Source of the DNA: Pseudonocardiaceae bacterium
Lineage (GTDB): Bacteria > Actinomycetota > Actinomycetes > Mycobacteriales > Pseudonocardiaceae
Reading direction: 5' to 3'
Assembly: GCA_009379815.1 (NCBI GenBank)
Contig: WHSY01000010.1
Location: 18,677 to 82,676, forward strand
DNA: 64,000 bases
A program made the position numbers and the translations under genes. Numbering within the stretch: the first letter of the stretch is position 1; each line of letters starts with the position of its first letter. A model generated the notes under the pieces. It was not told the DNA's origin. It did no database searches and saw only the letters and a program-made list of their open reading frames with translations. Positions 1 through 8,337 of the stretch are shown here, one piece after another.

Positions 1-2
1 CC

Positions 3-230
3 TTCGACCCCGTCGCCTACGCGATCGCCGTCGACGCCGTGGACGGTGACGGCCCCGCCGACGCCGACCGCATCGACGGTGCGGTGTGCAGCCGGGCGTT
101 CATGCCCGGCGTCGACCCGGCGACCTTCCCGGCCGACTTCGCCGCCTTCAGCGCGACGGCCGGCAACCACATCGCCACCTACCCGCGCACGCCGAGCGAG
201 CCCCCGCTGGCCCCCTACGCACGCCCCTGA
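3..230 (+). CDS. C-terminal fragment of an unidentified protein
   Basis: An open frame enters from the left edge and runs 75 codons to a TGA, so only the C-terminus is present. It is rich in Ala, Asp and Pro, contains a single Cys in 'GAVCSRAFMPG' and ends in a Pro-rich tail. The composition and the 'PGVDPATFPADF' style suggest the tail of an exported or alpha/beta-hydrolase-type actinobacterial protein, but no catalytic motif lies in the window. The family is not identified. Confidence 0.55.
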   Translation, partial: FDPVAYAIAVDAVDGDGPADADRIDGAVCSRAFMPGVDPATFPADFAAFSATAGNHIATYPRTPSEPPLAPYARP

Positions 231-401
231 TTCCGGGAGTTGTGTCCGCGCCCGTCGGACGGTGTGTTCGCCTCTCCCGTACGGCAGTACGCGGACGCTT
301 CCCATGGTGACGTGGCTAACCCGCAGGTAACGTCGACTGGGGCAACTCCGATTCGCCCGTACAGGCGATGTCACGGCGTGACGTTCGGAGAGGAGTGTGC
401 A

Positions 402-989
402 ATGGCTGCAGCGAGTAACCGAACGCCCGCTGTCGTCGGCGTGCTCGTACTCCTCCTCGTCGGTGTGCTGGCGGCCTGCGGGGGGACCGGCCCAGCGCAG
501 GCTTCCCGCGGCATCGAGTCCGGTGGTGTCGACCCGGCCGGTGCGGTGTCCGCCCCCACGGTCGTCGACAGCAGCGGGATGCCGCTCGAGCCCGAGCACG
601 CCGACGTCGTGCGGGACGTGTACCGCGCCCTGGCCCAGGGTGACATCGAACGGTTGCGCGGTCTCTACCACGGTGACGACTGGGAGGGGCAGGCACGGCT
701 GCTGTCGCAGCAGACGGTGCGCGACGAGGTGCTCGCGGTGCTGCAGACCCATCCCGCCAACCTCGGGGAGGGCTACGTCTACCCGGGCTTCTCGGTCACC
801 GGCTGGACGGGGATGCGCGACCGCGCCGACGCCGCGCGCCTCGGCATCGCGCCGGCGGAGTTGCCCGACCCGACCAGCGGGTATCCCGGCTACCAGACGG
901 CGTTCTTCCTGCACTACAACCCGCCGGACGACGCGGGCGGACCGCTGCAATGGCGCGGGATCGCGAGGCTGCCCGGCACCACCGGTTGA
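402..989 (+). CDS. Putative secreted lipoprotein, 195 aa
   Basis: The ATG at 402 is chosen because an AGAGGAG ribosome site (388-394) precedes it and the protein then begins with a proper signal peptide. A hydrophobic stretch of Val and Leu runs into the lipobox 'VLAAC' around residues 24-28, so the mature protein should be lipid-anchored on the outer face of the membrane. The remaining ~165 residues form a small globular domain with several Trp, Tyr and Gly; 'YRALAQGDIERLRGLY' resembles helices of small stress or NTF2-like domains, but I cannot assign a family. The frame stays open to 240, but that upstream part lacks a ribosome site. It stands alone, about 100 nt before the ThDP enzyme. Confidence 0.75.
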   Translation: MAAASNRTPAVVGVLVLLLVGVLAACGGTGPAQASRGIESGGVDPAGAVSAPTVVDSSGMPLEPEHADVVRDVYRALAQGDIERLRGLYHGDDWEGQARLLSQQTVRDEVLAVLQTHPANLGEGYVYPGFSVTGWTGMRDRADAARLGIAPAELPDPTSGYPGYQTAFFLHYNPPDDAGGPLQWRGIARLPGTTG

Positions 990-1087
990 GCGCACCGCCT
1001 ATGGCGCGAAGGGCGCGGGCGTCGTGCTGCCGCGAGAGCCGGTCGGCGGCACGATGGCGGGTGACGACATCGACGGGAGGTGCGCGC

Positions 1088-2743
1088 GTGGCGCACGAGA
1101 CGACGACGGCGCAGCTGCTCGTCCGTTGCCTGGAGGCCGAGGGCGTGGAGTACGTCTTCGGCCTGCCGGGCGAGGAGAACATCGGCCTGGTCGACGCGCT
1201 GCGCGACTCGTCGATCCGCTACGTGCTCGCCCGCGATGAGCGCGCCGCCTCGTTCATGGCGGAGATGTACGCGCGCGTCACCTGCCGGGCCGGGGTCGTC
1301 TCGGCAACCTTGGGCCCCGGGGCGATCAACATGCAACTCGGGGTCGCCGACGCCACCACCAACAGCACGCCGCTGGTCGCGCTGTCGGCCCAGGTCGGGC
1401 TCGACCGCATCTACAAGGAGACCCACCAGGCCGTCGACCTGGTCGCGCTGTACCGCCCCGTCACGCGCTGGTCGGAGCTGGTCCCCGCCGCGGCCGCCGT
1501 GCCCGAGATGGTGCGGCGCGCGTTCAAGACCGCGCAGACCGAGCGCCCCGGCGCGGTGTACCTCGCCGTACCCGAGGACGTCGAGGCAGCGCAGGCGCCC
1601 TCGGGTGCGGCGCCGCTGCCGGTCAACGTGGTCCGGCCGGAGGATCCGTCGGCATCGCAGGTGCGCCGGGCCGCCGAGGCGATCGCCGCCGCCGAGAAGC
1701 CCGTGATGCTGGCGGGGCACGGGGCTGCTCGCGCCGCTGCGAGTGAGGCGTTGGTACGGCTGGCCGAGCACCTCGACGTGCCGGTGTCGACCACCTTCCA
1801 CGGCAAGGGCGCCTTCCCCGACGACCACCCGCTGGCGCTGGGAACGGTCGGCTTCATGCGTCACGACTACGTCAACTTCGGCTTCGACGAGGCCGACCTC
1901 GTGATCGCCGTCGGCTACGAGCTGCAGGAGTTCGACCCGGTCCGCATCAACCCCGACGGCGACACGACGATCATCCACGTGCACCGCTTCGCCGCCGAGG
2001 TCGACGACCACTACCCCGTCACGGTCGGTATCGAGGGCGACCTGTCGCGCAGCCTCGACGCGCTGGTCGGGGCGACGTCGGCGCGGGGCAGCGGCGCGCC
2101 GGTCACCGCGCGGATCCGCTCGCTGCTCGCCGAGGAGATCGAGCGCGGCCGCGCCGACGACCGCTTCCCGCTGGCGCCGCAACGTGTCGTCGCCGACACC
2201 CGCGCGGCGCTCGGTCCCGAGGACGTCGTGCTCGCCGACACCGGCGCGGTGAAGATGTGGATGGCGCGGCTGTACCCGACATACCGACCGAACACCTGCC
2301 TGGTCTCCAACGGGCTGTCGGCGATGGGGTTCGCGCTGCCCGGCGCGCTCGGCGTCGCGCTGGCCCGCCCGGGTGTCCGGGTGCTCGCCGCGACGGGGGA
2401 CGGCGCGTTCCTGATGAACTCGCAGGAGATCGAGACGGCGGTGCGCGAGCGCCTCCCGCTCACCGTGCTGGTATGGGTGGACGACGCCTACGGGCTGATC
2501 CAGTGGAAGATGGACCTCGAGCTGGGCCGCCACTCCGCGGTCACCTTCGGCAACCCCGACCTGGTGCGCTACGCGGAGAGCTTCGGCGCCCGCGGCTACC
2601 GCGTCACCTCGGCCGACGAGCTGCTGCCCGCGCTGAAGGAGGCGCTGGACGGCGACGGCGTGTCGGTGATCGCCTGCCCGGTCGACTACGCGGAGAACCT
2701 CCGGCTGACCGACCGCCTCGGTGCCCTCACCGATCCGTTGTAG
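1088..2743 (+). CDS. ThDP-dependent acetolactate synthase-type enzyme
   Basis: A 551-residue three-domain thiamin-diphosphate enzyme. The N-terminal Pyr domain has 'FGLPGEEN' and the ThDP-activating Glu in 'ARDERAASF' (E51). A central Rossmann-like domain follows, then a C-terminal PP domain whose Mg-ThDP motif starts with 'GDGAFLMN' near residue 437. The stretches 'YVNFGFDEADLVIAVGY' and 'VWVDDAYGLIQWKMD' resemble catabolic AlsS-type acetolactate synthases more than the anabolic IlvB enzyme, and no regulatory subunit gene follows. The likely reaction is condensation of two pyruvates to acetolactate, though other 2-oxoacid carboligases share these motifs. The GTG at 1088 has GGGAGG at 1075-1080; the frame is open upstream to 950 without a ribosome site. 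Confidence 0.85.
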   Translation: MAHETTTAQLLVRCLEAEGVEYVFGLPGEENIGLVDALRDSSIRYVLARDERAASFMAEMYARVTCRAGVVSATLGPGAINMQLGVADATTNSTPLVALSAQVGLDRIYKETHQAVDLVALYRPVTRWSELVPAAAAVPEMVRRAFKTAQTERPGAVYLAVPEDVEAAQAPSGAAPLPVNVVRPEDPSASQVRRAAEAIAAAEKPVMLAGHGAARAAASEALVRLAEHLDVPVSTTFHGKGAFPDDHPLALGTVGFMRHDYVNFGFDEADLVIAVGYELQEFDPVRINPDGDTTIIHVHRFAAEVDDHYPVTVGIEGDLSRSLDALVGATSARGSGAPVTARIRSLLAEEIERGRADDRFPLAPQRVVADTRAALGPEDVVLADTGAVKMWMARLYPTYRPNTCLVSNGLSAMGFALPGALGVALARPGVRVLAATGDGAFLMNSQEIETAVRERLPLTVLVWVDDAYGLIQWKMDLELGRHSAVTFGNPDLVRYAESFGARGYRVTSADELLPALKEALDGDGVSVIACPVDYAENLRLTDRLGALTDPL

Positions 2744-2768
2744 CCGCGCCGTGCCCACTCTGCTGTTC

Positions 2769-2821
2769 GCCGTGAAGGGCACCTTCACTGCTTCTGACCC
2801 AGTGACGGTGCCCTTCACGGC
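2769..2821. terminator. Long inverted repeat, bidirectional terminator
   Basis: Two 22-nt arms (2769-2790 and 2800-2821) pair with a single mismatch around a 9-nt loop. It sits exactly between the converging ThDP-enzyme and serine-hydrolase genes. The arms contain GTGAAGGGCACC and its complement. There is no T-run, which is normal for high-GC actinobacterial terminators. It may also belong to a dispersed palindromic repeat family. Confidence 0.6.
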
Positions 2822-2847
2822 GATTGCGGTGATGGTGCCGCGGCCGC

Positions 2848-4080
2848 TCAGTCGACCAGCGCCTGGTAGACGAGCTGGCGCAGCTGGGTGCGGATCGGGT
2901 AGGTCGACGACGGCAGCAGCTGGGTCAGGAACAGCACCGTCAGGTCCTCGGCGGGGTCGACCCAGAACGCGGTGCTGGCTGCGCCGCCCCAGCCGAACTC
3001 GCCGGCCGACGACAGCACCCGGTAACGCACCGGGTCGTCGATCACCGAGAAGCCGAGCCCGAATCCGACGCCGGGGAAGGGCATCTCGGCGAACAGTGGC
3101 CGGCCGAAGGTCTCGAGGTCGGCGCCGCCGGGCAGCTGGTTGCGGGTCATGTAGCGCACGGTGCGGGTGCCGAGCAGCCGCGTTCCGTCCAGCTCGCCGC
3201 CGCGCAGCAGCATCGTCGCGAACCGGTGGTAGTCGCGGGCGCTCGACACCAGCCCGCCACCACCGGAGAACGCCGACGGTGGGCTCAGTGCGACCGTCCC
3301 GAGGGTGTCGTACCGCGCGACCCCGCGTCCCGGCGCGGCTGCATAGAGCGCGGCGAGCCGGTCGGCGTCGGCCGGGGCGACGGAGAAGCCGGTGTCGGTC
3401 ATGCCCAACGGATCCAGGATCCGCTCGGTGAGGAACTGCTCCAGGGTCTGCCCCGAGATCACCTCGACGAGGTGGCCGAGCACATCGGTGGCGTGGGAGT
3501 AGGCCCACTCGGCGCCCGGCTGGAACAGCAGTGGCAGCGACGCCCACGCTTCGCAGCACCCCGCCAGGTCCAGCCCCTCGGGAGTGGTCCACTCGAACCC
3601 CGCGGCGCGGTACATCTCGTCGACCGGATCGACGTGGTGGAAGCCGTACGTCAGCCCCGCGGTGTGGGTGAGCAGGTGCCAGATCCGGATCGGTTCGGTC
3701 GCGGGAACCGTGACCGGCTTGGCCGCGGTTCCCTTGACGAACACCCGCATGTCGGCGAACGACGGGATGAACTTGCTCACCGGATCGGTCAGCTGGAACC
3801 GGCTCTGCTCGTAGAGCACCATCGCCGCGACCGAGGTGAGCGGCTTGGTCATCGAGTAGATCCGGAACAGTGTGTCGTGCTCGACGGGCAGCCCGGCCTC
3901 ACGGTCGCGCTGCCCGGCGATCGAGCAGTGCGCGATCCGGCCGCCGCGGCTGACCATGACCAGCCAGCCCGGCAGCCGGCCGTCGTCGACGTAGTGGCCG
4001 AAGTGTTCGTCGATGCGCGCCAGTCGCGTGGCGTCGAACCCGACCTCGGCCGGATCCACCTCGACGTCGATCTCGCTCAC
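2848..4080 (-). CDS. Serine hydrolase, class C beta-lactamase fold (esterase-like)
   Basis: A 410-aa protein of the beta-lactamase/DD-peptidase/EstB superfamily. The nucleophile motif S-x-x-K is 'SMTK' at residues 76-79, the second motif Y-x-(N/H) is 'YSH' at 194-196, and a Gly-rich 'FGWGGAAST' near the C-terminus replaces the KTG box. No signal peptide is visible, so it is probably cytoplasmic, as expected for EstB-like esterases and 6-aminohexanoate-type hydrolases rather than true beta-lactamases. The substrate cannot be read from sequence. The ATG at 4080 is preceded by GGAGGCGAG. It converges on the ThDP-enzyme gene. Confidence 0.85.
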   Translation of the reverse strand: MSEIDVEVDPAEVGFDATRLARIDEHFGHYVDDGRLPGWLVMVSRGGRIAHCSIAGQRDREAGLPVEHDTLFRIYSMTKPLTSVAAMVLYEQSRFQLTDPVSKFIPSFADMRVFVKGTAAKPVTVPATEPIRIWHLLTHTAGLTYGFHHVDPVDEMYRAAGFEWTTPEGLDLAGCCEAWASLPLLFQPGAEWAYSHATDVLGHLVEVISGQTLEQFLTERILDPLGMTDTGFSVAPADADRLAALYAAAPGRGVARYDTLGTVALSPPSAFSGGGGLVSSARDYHRFATMLLRGGELDGTRLLGTRTVRYMTRNQLPGGADLETFGRPLFAEMPFPGVGFGLGFSVIDDPVRYRVLSSAGEFGWGGAASTAFWVDPAEDLTVLFLTQLLPSSTYPIRTQLRQLVYQALVD

Positions 4081-4137
4081 GCTCGCCTCCAGGTCGGTGA
4101 CGCCGGCTGCACGCTATCTGGTGGCTCGAGCGGACGC

Positions 4138-4545
4138 TCAGGGCAGATCCGCACCGTGGCCGGCAAGTCCCTGCTGGAGCTGATCGCGTGAGAGGTAGCC
4201 CTCCCGCCAGGCCGCCAGCACGCCCGCAACGATCGCCACGCCCTCGGACCCGAAGGCCGTCCACACCAGCCAGCCGGCCCACTGCTCGTGGATGCCGAAG
4301 AGCCCTACGGTTGCGGAGGTGACGAACGCGCCGAGCGTGACCGCACCGAAGCCCACGACCAGCAGCAGCGGCAGCCAGTGCCGCCAGAACACCAGCATGC
4401 CCGCGATCACGACCCCGGCGATGGCGTTCAGCATGAACGCTGGACCGACGACGAAGAGGTCACTGTAGCCGTCGAAGATCCACAGCTTGAGGTGAACCGC
4501 AGCCGACACCAAGGCCGCCGCCGCGGCGAGTAGTCGCATCACCAT
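4138..4545 (-). CDS. Small integral membrane protein, 135 aa
   Basis: The protein is almost wholly hydrophobic, with four predicted membrane helices separated by short loops, followed by a ~20-residue hydrophilic tail ending 'LAGHGADLP'. Charged residues are few ('YSDLF', 'FWRHW'). The arrangement resembles small DoxX- or DUF-type four-helix membrane proteins, but no family is certain. A second in-frame ATG two codons downstream (4539) is an equally good start. It lies 57 nt upstream of the serine hydrolase on the same strand and could be co-transcribed with it. Confidence 0.7.
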   Translation of the reverse strand: MVMRLLAAAAALVSAAVHLKLWIFDGYSDLFVVGPAFMLNAIAGVVIAGMLVFWRHWLPLLLVVGFGAVTLGAFVTSATVGLFGIHEQWAGWLVWTAFGSEGVAIVAGVLAAWREGYLSRDQLQQGLAGHGADLP

Positions 4546-4701
4546 TGCCTTCCCCGTTCCACCCGGGTTCGCCTCTCAGGTCCGAAGGCCCTCACCGTGA
4601 CTACGGACCTGGCGGGTCTGAGGTTCACATCCATGCCGATTCTCTGTCTATCGCCTGCGCCGCAGCGCCGCAAGGAAGAGCAAGGACGGGGAAGACGGCG
4701 G

Positions 4702-6420
4702 TCATCTCGGCGGGCCGAACGCGGTCAGGAAGCGGTCACGGAAGGTGTCCATCGGCCATACCGGTGCATCGGGACCCGGTTTCATCCCGGCCTGCCACCC
4801 CCACTCCGAGATCCTGCGCATCGTGGCCGGGTCGTGAGCCATGATCGTGATCGGCACGTCGTGGCTCACCCCCTCACCGGTGACGCCCGAGTGCGGCTGG
4901 TGGTCCCCCAGCACGACGAGAACGAGGTCGGGGTCGGGATAGGTCGTAACGAAGGAGATGAGGGTACGCAACGTGTACTCGATGGACTCTCGGTAGCGGG
5001 CGCGCACCTCCTCGGGGCCCTGAAATGCGGCGGGCATGCCGTCGAAGATCGAGCCGTCACCGACCCGGCTCCAGTCCACCAGGTGAGGAAGCGGTGTCCA
5101 TGGGACATGGCTCGAGATCAGGTCGATCTCGGCCATCACGGGGGCGCGGCCGGTCTTCGCGAGCTCCAGCCGCCGGAACGCCGACAGGGTGTACTGGTCG
5201 GGAATGGGCGCGTAGCCGAACTTCGGACCGCGATAGCCGAGGTTCCTGGAGTCGTAGAGATTGTCGAAGTGGTAGAAGGAAGGTCCCGCCGGCCAGTCAC
5301 GGGTGTTGGCCGGTACGACGAAGACGGTCCGCCAACCGGCGCGTCCGAAAGCCTGGGTGAGGGTCAGCCGGTCCTCGCTGATCAGCTTGTCGTAACGCTG
5401 CTGGCTGTCGACCCACAGGCCGGACTGCAATGTGGCGTGGGCCAGCCAGCTGATGCCACCGAACGTCGGTGAGGTGAGGAACGCGCTTCGGGAGGAGAAC
5501 CCGGCCGCGCGCAACCGTCTGGTCCCGGCTTCGAGTACCGCACCGACCTGCGGTGAGAACGCCGGGTCCTCGAGGGCGACACGGCCGTAGCTCTCGACGA
5601 ACACGAGAAGGACGTCCTTGCCGCGCAGACCGGTCAGCAGCCGGGCCCCTGGGGTGTCGCCGAAACGATCGACGGCGATCGCATTCGCGAAGGTCCGCTG
5701 GTCATGATTGGCGGCGCGCAGGCGGCTGACCTCTTCGTAGGCGAGGCCGGCGGCGCTCACGGAGGCGACTCGCGTCTCAGGGGCCAGCTGCAGGCCGAAG
5801 ACGGCACACAGCACCCAGACGATCCCGAGCGCCGTGACGGCTCGGGCCGACACCCTGCGATGACCGGCCACCACCCGGGACAGCCGTAGAACCGAGAGCG
5901 GCACGAGGATGAGTACGGCGACGACGAGCAGCGCGGCCGCGGCCGCGACCGCGACCGCTGCGGCCTGGCCGATCGAGGTGCCGAGCACGCCGACGGCGGA
6001 TCCAAGGTAGGTCCAGTCGCGCACCGGGTCGAACGGCCGGTCCAGGACCGCGAAGAAGCCCATGTCGAGGACCTTCGCGATCACCAGAAGGCCGAGAAAC
6101 GTACCGACCAGCGCCGCGACGGCGCGTTTCGCCCGCGGCCCGAGGATGAGAGCAAGGGCGACGATGACGAGTCCCACGAGGGGTATGCGTACGAACGCCT
6201 CGGGGGTGATCCGACCGATCTCGTTCGGAGTCACGAGGGCCAGCCACACCGCCAGGCAAGCCAGCACCGTCGTCACCCTTGACGCGGCCGCACCGACGCG
6301 GCGGCCAATGACGCGTACTTTCCCCGGGTCACCCATCGCCCACCCAGCCGCGGCAAGCGCGGCGAGCAAGGCCAGTACCAGGGCGAAGCCTGTCACCAAG
6401 CCGATGTGAACCCATCGCAC
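4702..6420 (-). CDS. Membrane sulfatase / LtaS-fold phosphotransferase-like protein
   Basis: About 572 aa. The N-terminal ~200 residues carry five or so membrane helices; the rest is an extracellular alkaline-phosphatase-superfamily sulfatase domain. Recognisable motifs are 'VLLVFVESYG' (metal-binding Glu of LtaS-like sulfatases) and 'LGDHQPHS' (metal-binding Asp-His) near the C-terminus. LtaS-type enzymes move glycerol-phosphate or related head groups from lipids to polymers outside the cell. The GTG at 6420 is my choice because the first membrane helix follows at once; the frame is open much further upstream but there it is only the shadow of the PTPS gene. It diverges from the pterin/glycosyltransferase operon and probably belongs to the same pathway. 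Confidence 0.75.
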   Translation of the reverse strand: MRWVHIGLVTGFALVLALLAALAAAGWAMGDPGKVRVIGRRVGAAASRVTTVLACLAVWLALVTPNEIGRITPEAFVRIPLVGLVIVALALILGPRAKRAVAALVGTFLGLLVIAKVLDMGFFAVLDRPFDPVRDWTYLGSAVGVLGTSIGQAAAVAVAAAAALLVVAVLILVPLSVLRLSRVVAGHRRVSARAVTALGIVWVLCAVFGLQLAPETRVASVSAAGLAYEEVSRLRAANHDQRTFANAIAVDRFGDTPGARLLTGLRGKDVLLVFVESYGRVALEDPAFSPQVGAVLEAGTRRLRAAGFSSRSAFLTSPTFGGISWLAHATLQSGLWVDSQQRYDKLISEDRLTLTQAFGRAGWRTVFVVPANTRDWPAGPSFYHFDNLYDSRNLGYRGPKFGYAPIPDQYTLSAFRRLELAKTGRAPVMAEIDLISSHVPWTPLPHLVDWSRVGDGSIFDGMPAAFQGPEEVRARYRESIEYTLRTLISFVTTYPDPDLVLVVLGDHQPHSGVTGEGVSHDVPITIMAHDPATMRRISEWGWQAGMKPGPDAPVWPMDTFRDRFLTAFGPPR

Positions 6421-6660
6421 CGCGTCTTTCGTAGTTTGGGGGTACAACGGTAGTACGGGTACGGTCACGCTTCGGTTCACCCGAAGCGTGAGCGCGGAGC
6501 AGGTAATGCTGGTGGCGGACGACGCGCTCGCATTCTGGATGCTCGAACCCACCGCGTATGTCGTACCGGCAACCGCCGTTGTCATCGTCACCGACGACGT
6601 GAGCGCCGTAAGCCTCCCGTCGCTCCGGCACACCGTGACCCACGGCGAAAGGTAGGGCCC
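6421..6660. promoter_or_regulatory. Divergent promoter region of the pterin/glycolipid cluster
   Basis: This 240-nt gap separates the sulfatase-like gene (-) from the PTPS-like gene (+) and must hold both promoters. It contains a perfect 10-bp inverted repeat with a 5-nt loop (CACGCTTCGG at 6466-6475 and its complement at 6481-6490), and several GTAC-containing half-sites at 6441-6460. AAAGG a few bases before 6661 is the ribosome site of the PTPS-like gene. No protein-coding signal is seen. Confidence 0.5.
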
Positions 6661-7059
6661 ATGTTCAGCGTCACCGTCCGCGACCACGTGATGATCGCCC
6701 ACAGCCTCCGCGGCGAGGTCTTCGGTCCTGCGCAGCGCCTGCACGGCGCGACCTATGTCGTGGACGCGACCTTCTGCGGCGACTCGCTGGACGCCGACGG
6801 CGTCGTTGTCGACCTCGGACGCGCCGCCGACGAGCTGCACGCCGTCCTGGGGGATCTGAACTATCGCAACCTGGACGACGAGCCGGAGTTCTCCGGGCGC
6901 AACACGACCACCGAGGTGATGGCCAAGGTCATCGCCGACCGGCTCGCCGACCGGGTGAAGGCCGGGGGTCTGGGCGACGCGGCACGGCAGCTGGCCAAGA
7001 TCGTGGTGACGCTGCATGAGTCGCACGTCGCGTGGGCGAGTTACGAGCGAACGTTGTGA
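6661..7059 (+). CDS. 6-pyruvoyltetrahydropterin synthase (QueD/PTPS) paralogue, divergent
   Basis: The 132-aa length and fold signature match PTPS/6-carboxytetrahydropterin synthase: His14, 'LHGATY' (H28), 'GVVVDLG', '[15 protein letters not shown]' and a C-terminal '[12 protein letters not shown]' holding the pterin-anchoring Glu. Several catalytic positions differ from true PTPS/QueD. The zinc-binding HGH is HGA (Ala30), the Cys usually a few residues before it is absent, and the Asp-His of 'LDH' reads Asn67-Tyr68 in 'LNYRNLDD'. It probably still binds a pterin-like or pyrimidine substrate but may catalyse something else. It starts a four-gene + strand operon and its stop overlaps the glycosyltransferase start (GTGA). 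Confidence 0.8.
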   Translation: MFSVTVRDHVMIAHSLRGEVFGPAQRLHGATYVVDATFCGDSLDADGVVVDLGRAADELHAVLGDLNYRNLDDEPEFSGRNTTTEVMAKVIADRLADRVKAGGLGDAARQLAKIVVTLHESHVAWASYERTL

Positions 7060-8123
7060 CCGACGTGCACGTCGTCGTGCCGGACGGCATCGACGACCCG
7101 CTGCGGCCCAGCGGCGGGAACGTGTACGACCGCCGGGTCTGCCGCGGGCTGGCCGCGATCGGCTGGTCGGTCCACGAGCACCCCGCGGCGGGCCGGTGGC
7201 CCTGGGCGGACGCGGCTGCGCGGGCCGGCCTGGCCGAGGTGCTCAGCGGTGTCCCCCGAGGCGGGCTCGTCCTGCTGGACGGCCTGGTGGCCTCGGCGAC
7301 CCCGGAGGTGCTGGCCCGACAAGCCGACCGGCTTCGGCTCGTCGTGCTCATGCACATGCCGTTGGGTGAGAAGGCGTCACCGGACGGCGTCCTGGACGCG
7401 CGCGCGGCGGAACGCGCAGCCCTCTTTGCCGCCGACGCCGTCGTCACGACCAGCAAGTGGACCCGGCAGCGGCTGCACGACCTGTATGCGATGCCCGCCG
7501 GCCGCGTCCACGTCGTCGAGCCCGGGGTCGAGCGCGTCGATCTCGCACCCGGTACGGCAGCCGGAGGGGAATTGCTGTGCGTCGCAGCGGTGACATCGTC
7601 GAAGGGGCATGACGTCCTGATCACCGCGCTGGCCAGGGTCCGGGATCTCCCCTGGCGCTGCGTCTGCGTCGGCTCGCTGGACCTGGAGCCCGACTTCGTC
7701 GACCACCTTCGCAGCCGGGCCGAGAGATTCGACGTCACGGACCGGGTCCACTTCACCGGCCCGCTCACCGGTACGGATCTGGGCGACGCCTACGCCCAGG
7801 CGGACGTCCTCGTGCTGCCCTCGCTCGCCGAGACATACGCCATGGTGGTCACCGAGGCGCTGGCGCGCGGCCTTCCCGTCGTCGCAACCAGGGTCGGCGG
7901 GGTGCCAGAGGCGCTCGGCCGCTCCGCTGACGGCGCCGCACCCGGCGTGTTGGTTCCGTCAGGCAACGCACGGGACCTGGCCGATGCGCTGCGCTGCTGG
8001 CTGACCGACACCGGTCGGCGGCATCGCCTCCGGAACGCGGCCCAGCGGCGCAGGCTGACGTTGCCCGACTGGTGGAAGACCTCGCTGCTGATGTCGCGGA
8101 TCCTGACCGAGGTGATCGGATGA
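7056..8123 (+). CDS. GT4-family glycosyltransferase
   Basis: A 355-aa GT-B-fold glycosyltransferase, probably cytoplasmic. The N-terminal half is short and variable. The nucleotide-sugar half has '[18 protein letters not shown]', 'VHFTGPLTG' and the retaining GT4 E-x7-E signature in '[20 protein letters not shown]'. The donor and acceptor are unknown. The GTG at 7056 overlaps the preceding TGA by four bases, indicating translational coupling; an alternative GTG at 7032 would overlap more. The neighbouring PTPS-like, flippase-like and reductase genes suggest the acceptor may be a pterin/pyrimidine or lipid intermediate. Confidence 0.85.
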   Translation: MTDVHVVVPDGIDDPLRPSGGNVYDRRVCRGLAAIGWSVHEHPAAGRWPWADAAARAGLAEVLSGVPRGGLVLLDGLVASATPEVLARQADRLRLVVLMHMPLGEKASPDGVLDARAAERAALFAADAVVTTSKWTRQRLHDLYAMPAGRVHVVEPGVERVDLAPGTAAGGELLCVAAVTSSKGHDVLITALARVRDLPWRCVCVGSLDLEPDFVDHLRSRAERFDVTDRVHFTGPLTGTDLGDAYAQADVLVLPSLAETYAMVVTEALARGLPVVATRVGGVPEALGRSADGAAPGVLVPSGNARDLADALRCWLTDTGRRHRLRNAAQRRRLTLPDWWKTSLLMSRILTEVIG

Positions 8124-8198
8124 ACCAGGGGCCGTTCGCGTTCGTGTGTAGTACAGCGGCAGTGACAGCATCGAGGAGAAGATCGGAGCATCCACCAT

Positions 8199-8222
8199 CC
8201 GTCGTACGTTCCGTCGTACGTT
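8199..8222 (+). repeat. Tandem 12-mer duplication at a gene start
   Basis: The unit CCGTCGTACGTT occurs twice head to tail (8199-8210, 8211-8222). Translated in the frame of the downstream membrane protein it gives 'IRRTFRRTF', just ahead of its first membrane helix. It sits in the stretch where that gene has no standard start codon. Confidence 0.8.
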
Positions 8223-8337
8223 CTGGGCGTGGGCGCGCCTGGGATGCGGCGCGGCGATCCTCGCCGTCCTTGTCGGGCGGCTGGGCGCTGAGCCGTTCCT
8301 GGACGCCTTTCGCCTGGTCAGCGCCTGGTCGCTGGGG

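Noticed and set aside
914..3592. 892-codon - strand open frame
   Set aside because: It is the antisense/frame shadow of the ThDP enzyme and the serine hydrolase; composition is Arg/Gly/His-rich and no start region or domain fits.
6421..7026. N-terminal extension of the sulfatase-like gene
   Set aside because: The frame is open to 7026, but the extra ~200 codons lie antisense to the PTPS-like gene and look non-protein-like.
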